This document shows, piece after piece, positions 55,253 to 64,000 of a DNA stretch of 64,000 nucleotides. Position 1 is the first letter of the stretch; every line of letters starts with the position of its first letter. Below the pieces are notes generated by a model. The model was not told the origin of the DNA. It worked only from the letters and a program-made list of their open reading frames with translations, and did no database searches. This stretch comes from Limnobaculum allomyrinae (GTDB taxonomy: Bacteria; Pseudomonadota; Gammaproteobacteria; Enterobacterales; Enterobacteriaceae): assembly GCF_016649425.1 (NCBI RefSeq), contig NZ_JADRCR010000001.1, positions 124,001 through 188,000 on the forward strand. The letters run 5' to 3'. Made by a program: the position numbers and the translations under genes.

Positions 55253-57424
55253 ATGAGTTTCGTTAAAAAAATCAATTTTGGACTAATCAGCCAGCGCTTA
55301 CCCGTACTGATCCAAACGGAATCGGCTGAATGTGGTCTTGCCTGTTTAGCCATGATCGCTGGTTATTATAATTACAATATTGACCTGGCTACTTTACGCG
55401 GTAAATACAGTATTTCTCAGAAGGGCGCCAATCTTACTCAACTGTTGAATATTTCTAAGCAGATGAATTTGACCAGCCGTTCTTTACGGTTGGAAATGGA
55501 AGATTTACCCAAGCTTAAATTACCTTGCATATTGCATTGGGAGTTTTCCCACTTTGTGGTACTCAAAGCGATTAAAGGGAATAAGTGTATTATTCACGAT
55601 CCCGCTTTTGGGGTACGCCAACTGGCGTTTTCAGAGGTCTCAAAATCGTTTACTGGTGTTGCCGTTGAGCTTTGGCCAGATGAAGGATTTAAGCCACAGG
55701 AAGTCAGACGTAAGGTTCGTTTTCGCGATCTAATCGGTAAAATTACAGGTCTTAAAAGCAGCTTTATTCAGGTGTTGTTATTGGCCTTAGGAATAGAGCT
55801 ATTCAGTATTATTTCACCGTTATTTACCCAATGGACGATTGACTATGTGATCGTATCTAACGATAGGAATCTGTTAGTCACATTGATTGTTGGGTTTGGC
55901 GTTATGATGCTGGTTCAACAGCTTACTTCGGCCGTGCGGGCGTGGGTGATGATGTATATTTCTACATCCATCAGCGTGCAGTGGCGCGACAGTGTATTCC
56001 GTCATCTCTTGCGGTTACCAATCAGCTATTTTGAGAAACGTCATTTAGGGGATATTGTGTCCCGTTTTGGCGCAGTTGACTCTATTCAGTCAACACTCTC
56101 ATCATCATTCTTTGTGGCCATTCTTGACGGCATGATGACTATCGTCACATTAATCATGATGTACATCTATAGCCCTTATCTGGCAACCATTTGTCTTATC
56201 ACGATGTTGTTATACGTTATTGGTCGGATACTTTGGTACCGTCCATTGCGCATGGCAACAGAAGAGCAGATTATCCACGGCGCAAAACAACAGAGTCATT
56301 TTCTGGAAACCATTCGTGGTGTAAGAACCATCAAATTGTTTCAACGTCAGAATGAGCGTATGTCAGACTGGATGGCGCTGTTGATTAGTCAGATTAACTC
56401 AGGTGTCAGAGTTCAGAAGTTACAGATCTACTATCAGCAACTTAATGGCTTATTGTTTGGTATTGAAAACCTGTTGGTCTTAGGAATTGGCGCCACCATG
56501 GTGATGGATCAAACGTTCACCGTTGGGGTATTAATGGCGTTTACCTCTTATAAGGGGCAGTTTAGTAGCCGTATCAGCAGCCTGGTAGATAAGTTCTTTG
56601 AATTAAAAATGTTGAGTATTCAAACCGAACGTTTGGCCGATATTGTGCTGACTGAACCGGAAGATGTGATAGAACAGAAACAGTATGCCCAACAAACTCA
56701 ACCACCACGTATTGAATTCGATAATGTTAGTTTCCGTTATTCAGAACATGAGCCTTATGTCATTAAAGACATCTCATTCGTCATCGAGCCGGGTGAGTGT
56801 GTGGCACTGGCAGGGGCTTCCGGCTGTGGTAAAACCACATTAAGCCAACTGCTGTGTGGCAGCTTAACGCCAGTATCCGGCGATATCCTGATTGATGGTG
56901 TTAGCCTGAAACAACTGACGGTAGCTAACCTACGTCGTTTCAGCGCGACAGTATTGCAAGATGACGTGCTGTTCGCCGGTTCTATCATGGATAACATCAC
57001 TTTCTTTGACCACAGCGTCAGTCATGAAAGAGCGATTAAGTGTTCTATGATGGCAGCTATTCACCACGATATTGAACAAATGCCAATGCAATATAACACC
57101 CTGGTGGGTGATATGGGTGTTGCGCTTTCAGGTGGGCAAAAACAACGGATTCTGTTAGCCAGAGCACTGTATAAACAGCCGCAATTACTGATTTTGGATG
57201 AAGCCACCAGCCATCTGGATGTGCAGTTAGAACAACACGTTAATACCGCGGTAAGTCAGCTGGCGATTACACGTCTGGTTATTGCTCATCGCCCTCAAAC
57301 GCTGGCTATGGTTGATCGCATTATCGTTATTGAAAATGGAACAGTGGGACACGATTTGACACCGGCACAGCTTTTCGCGTCGGCAGCACCGTCAACAGAG
57401 CCTGCTGCGGAACAAGGAAGCTAA
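55253..57424 (+). CDS. CvaB-type peptidase-containing ABC exporter
   Basis: 723 aa. The N-terminal C39 peptidase is intact: catalytic Cys in QTESAECGLACLAMI (about residue 28), His in WEFSHFVVLKAI and Asp in IIHDPAFG. The ABC membrane domain (about 160-440) and the ATPase domain with GASGCGKTT, LSGGQKQR and LILDEATSHLD follow. CvaB-type proteins cleave double-glycine leaders from microcins, bacteriocins or larger peptides while exporting them. No such substrate is visible nearby. GGGAATAATAGGG precedes the ATG. Confidence 0.93.
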   Translation: MSFVKKINFGLISQRLPVLIQTESAECGLACLAMIAGYYNYNIDLATLRGKYSISQKGANLTQLLNISKQMNLTSRSLRLEMEDLPKLKLPCILHWEFSHFVVLKAIKGNKCIIHDPAFGVRQLAFSEVSKSFTGVAVELWPDEGFKPQEVRRKVRFRDLIGKITGLKSSFIQVLLLALGIELFSIISPLFTQWTIDYVIVSNDRNLLVTLIVGFGVMMLVQQLTSAVRAWVMMYISTSISVQWRDSVFRHLLRLPISYFEKRHLGDIVSRFGAVDSIQSTLSSSFFVAILDGMMTIVTLIMMYIYSPYLATICLITMLLYVIGRILWYRPLRMATEEQIIHGAKQQSHFLETIRGVRTIKLFQRQNERMSDWMALLISQINSGVRVQKLQIYYQQLNGLLFGIENLLVLGIGATMVMDQTFTVGVLMAFTSYKGQFSSRISSLVDKFFELKMLSIQTERLADIVLTEPEDVIEQKQYAQQTQPPRIEFDNVSFRYSEHEPYVIKDISFVIEPGECVALAGASGCGKTTLSQLLCGSLTPVSGDILIDGVSLKQLTVANLRRFSATVLQDDVLFAGSIMDNITFFDHSVSHERAIKCSMMAAIHHDIEQMPMQYNTLVGDMGVALSGGQKQRILLARALYKQPQLLILDEATSHLDVQLEQHVNTAVSQLAITRLVIAHRPQTLAMVDRIIVIENGTVGHDLTPAQLFASAAPSTEPAAEQGS

Positions 57425-57425
57425 A

Positions 57426-59285
57426 ATGAAGAAGATTATTCTTGCCAGTCTGGTTTATTCAGCCATATTTCCATCAACATCTTTTGCGGCAAGTCGTAAT
57501 GATGTGATGAGTCTTATCGATGAACTAAGTACTTCCGGACAGCCCAAAAATAGCTCATCATCGGCAAAGTCTGCACCGCTCACCAGCACCAAAGGGCCAT
57601 TGCCGGTTAAGTCGATATCAACAACGTCAGCAACACCAACTGCAACTCAACCAACAGTAACAAAACCCGTCACTGTTTCCAGTTCAACGGGTTCTGTGCC
57701 GGTGAAAGCAACGAGCGTTTCCCGTACGATTGGTTATGAACCGGTAAAAACGATGCCGGTGAAGAATGCAGTAAATTCTGCCGCCCCTGTCTCAAGTTCA
57801 AAACCGGCATCGTTACCCGGTATTGACGAGTATCTCAAGGGGAGTCCGTCACCGTCATCGTCGCAATCAACAACGGTAGCAGCGGCCCCGGTTACGATAG
57901 AACCGGTAACCCCGGATATTGTACAACCAGAGCCTCAAACAATAGCACCACAGCCAATTGAAGCGCCGGTGGTTGCTGATATCTCAAGTAAAAAGACGTT
58001 GAATGACAACGCTTGTCTGGGTGCTGGTCAGGGTAAGGGAAATTTAAGCTTTTATGACGTCGTGGTCATGGCGATGTGTAATGACCCTAAGGCTAAAGCG
58101 ACCTGGTTAAACCTGCATCAATATCAGATTGCCAAAGACAGCAGCTATGCGGGCTATATGCCAACGGTAGACTTAAATAGCAGTTTTGGTCACAGAGAGT
58201 TAACTCAAACCGTTGACAAGAAAGATTACAAAACCAAAACCGAGTCCTGGGCAAACACGTTGGAACTCAGTTGGTTGCTGTTTGATTTTGGTCAGCGCGA
58301 AGCCAGTGTTGATAAGGCAAAGAGTGAGCTTATTGCGGTCGAGTTTTTATCTCTGTCGGATTTACAGGATGTGGTGTTAGATGCCGCACAAAAATACTTT
58401 GCGGTTATCGCTTCAGAAGCCTATCTGGAAGCCGCCAGAGATATTGAAGTTATCGCTTATAAAAGTTTACAGGTCACTCAGGGAAAAAGAGAGGCGGGGG
58501 TTGGTGAATTAGCCGATGAGCTTCAGGCTAAAAACGCCGCCTTATCGGCCACTAACTACCGAATTAAGGCAGAAGGCGAAGTACGCAACAGTATGGGAGC
58601 GCTGGCTTCTATCTTAGGTAAGGATATCACTAAAGATATTAGCTTTCAGAAAGGGTTGTCGGTTCCGTCTCAAAGCTCACTGAATAATATTAATCAGTTA
58701 ATTGAAAAAGCCTTAAACCAACATCCACAGTTACTGGCAGCTAAAGAGCAAATTACCGTATCGGAAAAAGAGCTGAGCGTAGCAAAAAGAGGCTTTTTAC
58801 CTTCGGTCTATTTCACTTCTCGTTGGGGTAACGATCGTCCTAAATATGGCCCGGGTTATGACAGTGATGAGCTGTATATGGGGGTTAATGTCAAAGTGCC
58901 TCTGTTTAGTGGATTTAGCCAATATAACGCCGTACGGGCAGCGCAGAATAAACTGGAACTGACGCAAAATCAGTTTGTTCAAACCAAGCAAAATATAGCT
59001 CTGCAGGTATGGCAAACCTATCAACGCTTATCGACAGCTCAAAATAACCTGAAGAATATGCGCGATTTAGTGGCATCTTCCAGTCGTGCTTATGAGATTG
59101 CCCGAGGCCGTTATCAATCAGGTGTTGGTAGCATTTTAGAACTGCTAAATACACAAAATGATTTATCGGAAGCGCAAATCAATAATGTGAACACGATGGT
59201 GGACTGGCATTTAGCCCGGCTTTCATTGGCTTCCAGTTTGGGGCAGCTAAATGTATCAACCATAAAAAGTAGTACGTTGAATTGA
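57426..59285 (+). CDS. TolC-family outer-membrane protein (second type I system)
   Basis: 619 aa: signal peptide MKKIILASLVYSAIFPSTSFA, a 190-residue low-complexity Ser/Thr/Pro region containing repeated (V/L)PVK and EPVKTMPVK motifs, then two OEP domains (about 195-610; NDPKAKATWLNLHQYQIAKDSSYAGYMPTVDL, LLFDFGQREASVDKAKSEL, VPLFSGFSQYNAVRAAQNKLELTQ, RYQSGVGSILELLNTQNDLSEAQ). The start codon lies 1 nt after the exporter stop with AAGGAAG upstream, so it is co-translated. It completes a dedicated three-part type I channel. Confidence 0.91.
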   Translation: MKKIILASLVYSAIFPSTSFAASRNDVMSLIDELSTSGQPKNSSSSAKSAPLTSTKGPLPVKSISTTSATPTATQPTVTKPVTVSSSTGSVPVKATSVSRTIGYEPVKTMPVKNAVNSAAPVSSSKPASLPGIDEYLKGSPSPSSSQSTTVAAAPVTIEPVTPDIVQPEPQTIAPQPIEAPVVADISSKKTLNDNACLGAGQGKGNLSFYDVVVMAMCNDPKAKATWLNLHQYQIAKDSSYAGYMPTVDLNSSFGHRELTQTVDKKDYKTKTESWANTLELSWLLFDFGQREASVDKAKSELIAVEFLSLSDLQDVVLDAAQKYFAVIASEAYLEAARDIEVIAYKSLQVTQGKREAGVGELADELQAKNAALSATNYRIKAEGEVRNSMGALASILGKDITKDISFQKGLSVPSQSSLNNINQLIEKALNQHPQLLAAKEQITVSEKELSVAKRGFLPSVYFTSRWGNDRPKYGPGYDSDELYMGVNVKVPLFSGFSQYNAVRAAQNKLELTQNQFVQTKQNIALQVWQTYQRLSTAQNNLKNMRDLVASSSRAYEIARGRYQSGVGSILELLNTQNDLSEAQINNVNTMVDWHLARLSLASSLGQLNVSTIKSSTLN

Positions 59286-59320
59286 TGTAAGGAGTTTGAA
59301 TATATAGGGAGGCATTCAAA

Positions 59321-59605
59321 ATGAAAGTCGGGGCCATCATATGTCATCACTGCGGTAGAAAAAACTGTGTTCGTCGACACGGCAGAGCACGTTCCGGATT
59401 GCAGCGATATTACTGTTCAGGATGTGGGCGAACATTTCAAATTAGTTATATCTATCAGGGTAATGAAGGAAATATTTTACGCCAGATTGAAGCGTTAAGT
59501 GAAAAGGGGAAAACCCAAATGGAGATTTGCCGAAGTTTAGGCATCACCGCTATGGTACTCGATCGCTACTTATATTTAATTTCTATAGAAAATAAGACCT
59601 GCTAA
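59321..59605 (+). CDS. Second solitary InsA-like zinc-ribbon/HTH protein
   Basis: A 94-aa protein with a zinc ribbon at the same positions as the protein at 6126 (C8, C11, C32, C35; RRHGRARSGLQRYYCSGCGRTFQISYIYQG) and an HTH-like segment (KTQMEICRSLGITAMVLDRYL). AGGGAGG precedes the ATG with normal spacing. It begins 35 bp after the TolC-like gene with no terminator between, so it is probably the last gene of the type I operon. No InsB frame, frameshift site or IS ends are seen. A regulator derived from an IS1 repressor is the most economical reading; that is inference. Confidence 0.75.
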   Translation: MKVGAIICHHCGRKNCVRRHGRARSGLQRYYCSGCGRTFQISYIYQGNEGNILRQIEALSEKGKTQMEICRSLGITAMVLDRYLYLISIENKTC

Positions 59606-59636
59606 CTATTCCTGTCCGCTGTTTCCTGTTTTGATT

Positions 59637-59658
59637 TATCCCGCCTGATGGCGGGATA
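59637..59658. terminator. Hairpin after the second type I operon
   Basis: TATCCCGCC (59637-59645) / GGCGGGATA (59650-59658), 9 bp perfect with a TGAT tetraloop. The U-tract is poor on the plus strand, but position supports operon termination. Confidence 0.65.
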
Positions 59659-59822
59659 ATCATCTAAACTTCATATCAGATAAACTCCCCGCTATTAATA
59701 AGATCCTCATGCGCGGAAATTCAAATCTAATGTACAATGCCGCACGCTGTAGCGACTGCCACCAACATGTTTATGTTTGCTACCTGTTTGATACGATTAA
59801 CTACTATATAATTCAGTGAAAT

Positions 59823-61784
59823 ATGAGACTTTCAGACAATCAGATAGAACTACTTAGTCCGGCAAGAGATGTAGAAATTGCCCGTGAAGCTATTTTGCAT
59901 GGTGCCGATGCCATTTATATTGGCGGCCCCAGCTTTGGCGCTCGTCATAATGCCGGAAACAGTCTGAAAGATATTGCTGAGCTGGTTATTTTTGCTCACC
60001 ACTATTATGCCAAAGTGTTTGTTACCCTAAATACCATCTTACATGATGATGAATTAGAACCGGCAAGGCAGCTTATTTATCAACTGTATGATGCCGGTGT
60101 GGATGCATTGATCGTCCAGGATATGGGCATTTTACAGTTAGATATTCCACCTATTGATTTGCATGCCAGTACCCAAACGGATATCAGAACGGTTGAAAAA
60201 GCGAAATTTTTATCTGATGTAGGGTTATCACAACTGGTTCTGGCAAGAGAGCTTAATCTGGAACAGATTCGGCAAATCAAACATAACGTAAGTGCCTCAA
60301 TTGAGTTTTTTATTCATGGCGCCTTATGCGTAGCTTTCTCTGGCCAGTGCTATATTTCCCACGCTCAGACCGGGCGTAGTGCCAACCGGGGCGATTGTTC
60401 ACAAGCCTGTCGACTGCCGTATACCTTAAAAGATGATAAAGGCGGGATTGTGGCTTATGACAAACACTTGCTCTCAATGAAAGACAACAACCAGGCAGCA
60501 AACCTGTCTGCGTTGATTGATGCCGGTGTGCGTTCTTTTAAAATAGAAGGGCGTTATAAAGACATGGGGTATGTGAAAAACATCACCTCCTATTATCGCC
60601 AGCAGATCGATCAAATTTTGCTTCAACGTTCGGATCTGTCAGCCGCTTCCAGCGGTAGAACACAACATCACTTTATTCCGAATCCGGAGAAGACGTTCCA
60701 TCGGGGAAGCACCGATTACTTTGTTAACCAACGGCAGATGGATATCGGCGCATTTGATTCACCTAAATATATCGGCTTGCCGGTTGGTGAAGTGCTTAAA
60801 GTCGGTGGGAACTATCTGGATGTCAGCGTGATTGAGCCACTGACTAATGGTGATGGTCTGAATGTACTTATTAAGCGAGAAATTGTTGGTTTTCGCGCCA
60901 GTAAAGTAGAGAAAACGGCAGAACTTCGTTATCGGGTTTATCCTAATGAAATGTTGCCTGAATTTAGCAAGTTACGACCGAATCATCCGCTAAACCGTAA
61001 CCTGGATCATCTGTGGCAACAGTCGTTGCTCAAGTCATCCAGTGAACGTAAGGTGAACGTTGAACTACACTTAACACAGGTGGCGGCTGAATTATTGCTG
61101 ACGGCGACCAGTGAAGAGGGGGGTTGCGTTACAACGTCACTTAATGGTGATTTTGAAGTGGCAAATCAGGCGGAGAAATCATTACAAAGCCTGAAAGATG
61201 GATTATCCAAACTGGGACAAACTATCTATCGTGCTACTTCAGTGACCGTTGACTTACCGGCGGTGTATTTTATTCCCAGCGCTCAGTTGAATCAGTTACG
61301 ACGGGATACGATTGATGCACTAACAGAAGCCCGACTACAACATTATCAGCGTGCTGAGCGGTTACCGGTCTCTGAACCTGCGCCAGTCTATCCTGAAACT
61401 CATTTAAGCTTCCTTGCTAACGTTTATAACCATAAAGCCAGGGAGTTTTATCAGCGATTTGGTGTCGAATTGATTGATGCCGCTTATGAAGCTCATCAGG
61501 AAAAATCAGATGTGCCGGTAATGATTACCAAACACTGTCTGCGTTTTGCCTTTAATTTATGTCCTAAACAGGCCAAAGGTGTTCAGGGTGTCAAAGGGCG
61601 GGCAACGCCAATGCAACTGGTACACAATGATGAAGTTTTGACGTTAACCTTTGACTGTAAACCTTGTGAAATGCAGGTATGGGGCAAGATTAAGCCGCAT
61701 GTTTTAAAAGCACCATTAGCAGGGAGCGTTGTGGCTTCTATCTCTGTTGATGAGCTAAAAAAGACTATCAAGCCAAAACTGTAA
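59823..61784 (+). CDS. rlhA: RlhA (YdcP), 23S rRNA C2501 hydroxylase, U32 family
   Basis: A 653-aa U32-family protein aligning with E. coli YdcP/RlhA throughout: ELLSPARDVEIAREAILHGADAIYIGGPSFGARHNA, the U32 signature EFFIHGALCVAYSGQCYIS-like region with a Cys cluster (GDCSQACRLPY), and C-terminal HCLRFAFNLCPKQ and FDCKPCEMQV cysteines likely binding an Fe-S cluster. RlhA hydroxylates C2501 of 23S rRNA using a prephenate-derived precursor and responds to iron. It is monocistronic, with its own promoter region after 59658. Confidence 0.94.
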   Translation: MRLSDNQIELLSPARDVEIAREAILHGADAIYIGGPSFGARHNAGNSLKDIAELVIFAHHYYAKVFVTLNTILHDDELEPARQLIYQLYDAGVDALIVQDMGILQLDIPPIDLHASTQTDIRTVEKAKFLSDVGLSQLVLARELNLEQIRQIKHNVSASIEFFIHGALCVAFSGQCYISHAQTGRSANRGDCSQACRLPYTLKDDKGGIVAYDKHLLSMKDNNQAANLSALIDAGVRSFKIEGRYKDMGYVKNITSYYRQQIDQILLQRSDLSAASSGRTQHHFIPNPEKTFHRGSTDYFVNQRQMDIGAFDSPKYIGLPVGEVLKVGGNYLDVSVIEPLTNGDGLNVLIKREIVGFRASKVEKTAELRYRVYPNEMLPEFSKLRPNHPLNRNLDHLWQQSLLKSSSERKVNVELHLTQVAAELLLTATSEEGGCVTTSLNGDFEVANQAEKSLQSLKDGLSKLGQTIYRATSVTVDLPAVYFIPSAQLNQLRRDTIDALTEARLQHYQRAERLPVSEPAPVYPETHLSFLANVYNHKAREFYQRFGVELIDAAYEAHQEKSDVPVMITKHCLRFAFNLCPKQAKGVQGVKGRATPMQLVHNDEVLTLTFDCKPCEMQVWGKIKPHVLKAPLAGSVVASISVDELKKTIKPKL

Positions 61785-61832
61785 TATTAACTATCTCAAT
61801 CTGACATGTAGTGACGTTTGGAGTATTGCTGT

Positions 61833-64000
61833 ATGTATCGATTTTCAAAGGTATTGCTTTTAATTTGTTCATTGGCGGTGATTGGCACAACGGTACCTTC
61901 AGTATATGCAGCGCCCAAATCACTACCTGCTGCTAACAGTAATACCAAGTCTGTGGTAAATAAACCACAGGATCAAACTCAGGGAAATAAGCCACAAGAT
62001 CAGGATTCAGAACAAGAAGAAAAGAAAGATGTCAGTACCGCAGAACTTGAAAGCTTACAGCAACGGCTTAGTGATATTAAGCAACAGGTTTCTGCCGTTA
62101 CCAAAGACAAAGAGTTCAGTTTACTGAATACTCAGGCGCTGGAGGTTTCTCATAAAGCGGATGAGTACATCAGTATTCTGACGCCGGTATTAACGCAAAT
62201 ACAAGCCCAACTGGATGTTATCGGGCCTGCCCCGGCACCCGGAGCGCTGGACGAAACGCCTGAAGTCACAAAACAACGCACGGCATTAAACGCCGATAAA
62301 GCGGCAACCGAGAAAAAGTTAGAACACTCCCAAACGCTAAAAACCAATGCCAGCAATCTTTCAAAGCAAATTATAGAATTACGGCGAAATGCGCTGAAAA
62401 CTCAGTTGGCGCTGAATTCAGGGAGTATTTTAGGGCCGCGTTTTTGGGCTCCGATCTTTAGTCCACAGGTGGATGACAGAACTAAAATTGCCAGTTTTAG
62501 CCAACAGCTATCCGATAATATTGCACAAGCCTGGCAACCGGATCGGCTGTTTGGTTCCATCGCTTTGATGGTTCTGGCTATTGCTGTTTGGGTCTATGCC
62601 CGCAAATATCTTGAAAAGGCACTGGTCTGGTTAAGCATTTGGGGTTTTCCGGATGGGCGCTTACGCCGTACTTTTTTAGCCTTTGCGACGGTTATTGTGA
62701 CGGTTATTACGCTTTATGGCGGTGCCAATCTGCTCTATCTGGTTTTTGCCCGTAATAATACGCTACCACCATTGGTAGATAACTTCGCCAATGGCCTGTT
62801 AGGGCTAACCATTTTCTCCGGTTTGATTGCCGGCCTGGGCAGGGCATTGCTCTCTATTCAACGGCCATCGTGGCGACTGGTACCGATGCCGGATATGATC
62901 GCTAGTGCATTAAAGCCTTATCCTAGCGGGATTGCTATTCTGCTCATGTTCTTTGGTACTTTGGAACAGCTTAATAATGTGATTGGTAGCAGCGTATCCG
63001 CCGCGATCTTCAGTAACGGTATTGCGTCACTGTTAATTGCTTTATTGGTATGGCGAGCAACTCGTCGGACGAACCGTATTCGCCGGGAGATGGTGGCGTT
63101 AGGTGAACCGCTTGAACCACGCACTTCGATGGCGAGTTTGATTCATCTGGTGGTCAGTGCCGTGTCTGTCGCTATCGTATTAGCATTGCTGATTGGTTAT
63201 ATTCCACTGGCGCGTTTTTTAACCTATGAACTGGTGTGGGTTGGCATTGTTTTCTCCTGTCTTTATTTAACCACTAAGTTGATGGGTGATCTGTGTGAAA
63301 GCCTGTTCTCTGTCAACCACGCCAGTGGGAAATGGATTAAGCAAGCACTAAGTCTGGATAATCGCTACCTGGAACAGGCAACTATTCTGTTTTCTGCCGT
63401 AGGAAATACCATTCTGGTTATGTTTGCGGCGATTGCTCTGTTTAACGGTACTTATGGTGCTACCACACCAATGACTATCGTTGATAAAGCTGTCGATATT
63501 CTGGGAAGTGATAGTTTCGGTAAAATCAATATCGTTCCGGCAAACGTTATGAGCGCGCTGATCAGTGCGGTGGTAGGTTTGTATATTCTGCGCACCGCTC
63601 GTCGCTGGCTGGGAACTAAGTTCCTGCCCAAAACGGCGATGGATACCGGTATGCGCATGTCGTTAGTCACGCTGTTCAGCAATATTGGTTATGTACTACT
63701 GATTCTGATTACCCTGTCATTGCTGGGTATTGAGTGGAATAAACTGGCCTGGATTGTTAGTGCGCTATCAGTGGGTATCGGTTTCGGTCTGCAAGAGATT
63801 GTTAAGAACTTTATCTCAGGTTTGATTCTGTTAACGGAACGACCGGTAAAAGTAGGGGATTTAGTTAGTATCAGTGGTGTTGAAGGGGATATTCGTCGTA
63901 TCAATGTCAGGGCTACTGAAATTCAGCTTAGCGATAAATCGACGGTGATTGTGCCCAATTCTCAGCTCATTTCTCAAAACGTACGTAATGTGACAATGGG
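61833..64000 (+). CDS. DUF3772/MscS-family mechanosensitive channel (3' end cut by window)
   Basis: The frame is open to the window end; 722 codons are visible. A signal peptide (about 1-30, ending YAAP) leads into a Gln/Lys-rich coiled-coil periplasmic region with the DUF3772 domain (about 60-240). Roughly ten membrane helices follow, then the MscS pore helix and beta domain (LAWIVSALSVGIGFGLQEIVKNFISGLILLTERPVKVGDLVSI, about 640-690), and NSQLISQNVRN at the end. Large periplasmic-domain MscS proteins gate on membrane tension and protect against osmotic downshift. The complete protein is probably about 800 aa. Confidence 0.9.
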   Translation, partial: MYRFSKVLLLICSLAVIGTTVPSVYAAPKSLPAANSNTKSVVNKPQDQTQGNKPQDQDSEQEEKKDVSTAELESLQQRLSDIKQQVSAVTKDKEFSLLNTQALEVSHKADEYISILTPVLTQIQAQLDVIGPAPAPGALDETPEVTKQRTALNADKAATEKKLEHSQTLKTNASNLSKQIIELRRNALKTQLALNSGSILGPRFWAPIFSPQVDDRTKIASFSQQLSDNIAQAWQPDRLFGSIALMVLAIAVWVYARKYLEKALVWLSIWGFPDGRLRRTFLAFATVIVTVITLYGGANLLYLVFARNNTLPPLVDNFANGLLGLTIFSGLIAGLGRALLSIQRPSWRLVPMPDMIASALKPYPSGIAILLMFFGTLEQLNNVIGSSVSAAIFSNGIASLLIALLVWRATRRTNRIRREMVALGEPLEPRTSMASLIHLVVSAVSVAIVLALLIGYIPLARFLTYELVWVGIVFSCLYLTTKLMGDLCESLFSVNHASGKWIKQALSLDNRYLEQATILFSAVGNTILVMFAAIALFNGTYGATTPMTIVDKAVDILGSDSFGKINIVPANVMSALISAVVGLYILRTARRWLGTKFLPKTAMDTGMRMSLVTLFSNIGYVLLILITLSLLGIEWNKLAWIVSALSVGIGFGLQEIVKNFISGLILLTERPVKVGDLVSISGVEGDIRRINVRATEIQLSDKSTVIVPNSQLISQNVRNVTM

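Overview
The window is chromosomal DNA from a member of the Enterobacterales. Most core genes read as close homologues of Escherichia coli K-12 proteins: ydiJ-menI, zntB, ttcA, nifJ/ydbK, hslJ, ldhA, ydbH-ynbE-ydbL, azoR, hrpA, ydgI, ydgH, pntAB, uspE, fnr and rlhA. The gene order is only partly that of E. coli. The mid-40s G+C by eye, and the mix of this core with an FTR1/P19 iron system and two type I secretion loci, suggest an environmental lineage such as Budviciaceae. That placement is inference.

Layout. 0-5.6 kb: ydiJ-menI-zntB and convergent ttcA. 5.6-10.7 kb: a solitary IS1 InsA-like zinc-ribbon gene, nifJ, and a structured intergenic region with a Fur-like site and an orphan terminator. 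10.7-24.3 kb: small lipoproteins, ldhA, the ydbH-ynbE-ydbL envelope lipid-transport operon, azoR, hrpA, a chromosomal Qnr-type pentapeptide-repeat gene, a GC-rich structured non-coding element, ydgI and ydgH. 24.7-29.5 kb: pntAB, uspE and fnr. FNR carries Cys at position 24 next to a cluster ligand, and an FNR-like box lies just upstream.

30.1-38.2 kb: an eight-gene ferrous-iron uptake operon behind tandem Fur-like boxes. It holds an FTR1 permease, a P19 periplasmic protein, an FtrD-like Fe-S membrane protein, two FtsX/MacB-type permeases, an ATPase, a thioredoxin-like lipoprotein and a c-type cytochrome. 38.2-41.8 kb: a small charged protein, a family II (Mn) pyrophosphatase, an AraC regulator and a lipoprotein. 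42.1-43.9 kb: several very short ORFs with strong ribosome binding sites.

43.0-59.6 kb is the accessory core. A leftward operon encodes a BapA-like adhesin, an ABC exporter with a degenerate C39-like domain, a membrane fusion protein and a TolC-like protein, followed by a LuxR-type regulator whose receiver has lost its phospho-acceptor Asp. Across about 950 bp of very AT-rich DNA, a rightward operon encodes a second complete type I system. Its exporter has an intact C39 peptidase, and it ends in another solitary InsA-like zinc-ribbon gene. No double-glycine substrate for this second exporter was found. The window closes with rlhA and a truncated DUF3772/MscS-family channel gene.

No rRNA, tRNA, CRISPR array, complete insertion sequence or prophage was seen. 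All family assignments come from reading translations against remembered homologues; no database search was run.
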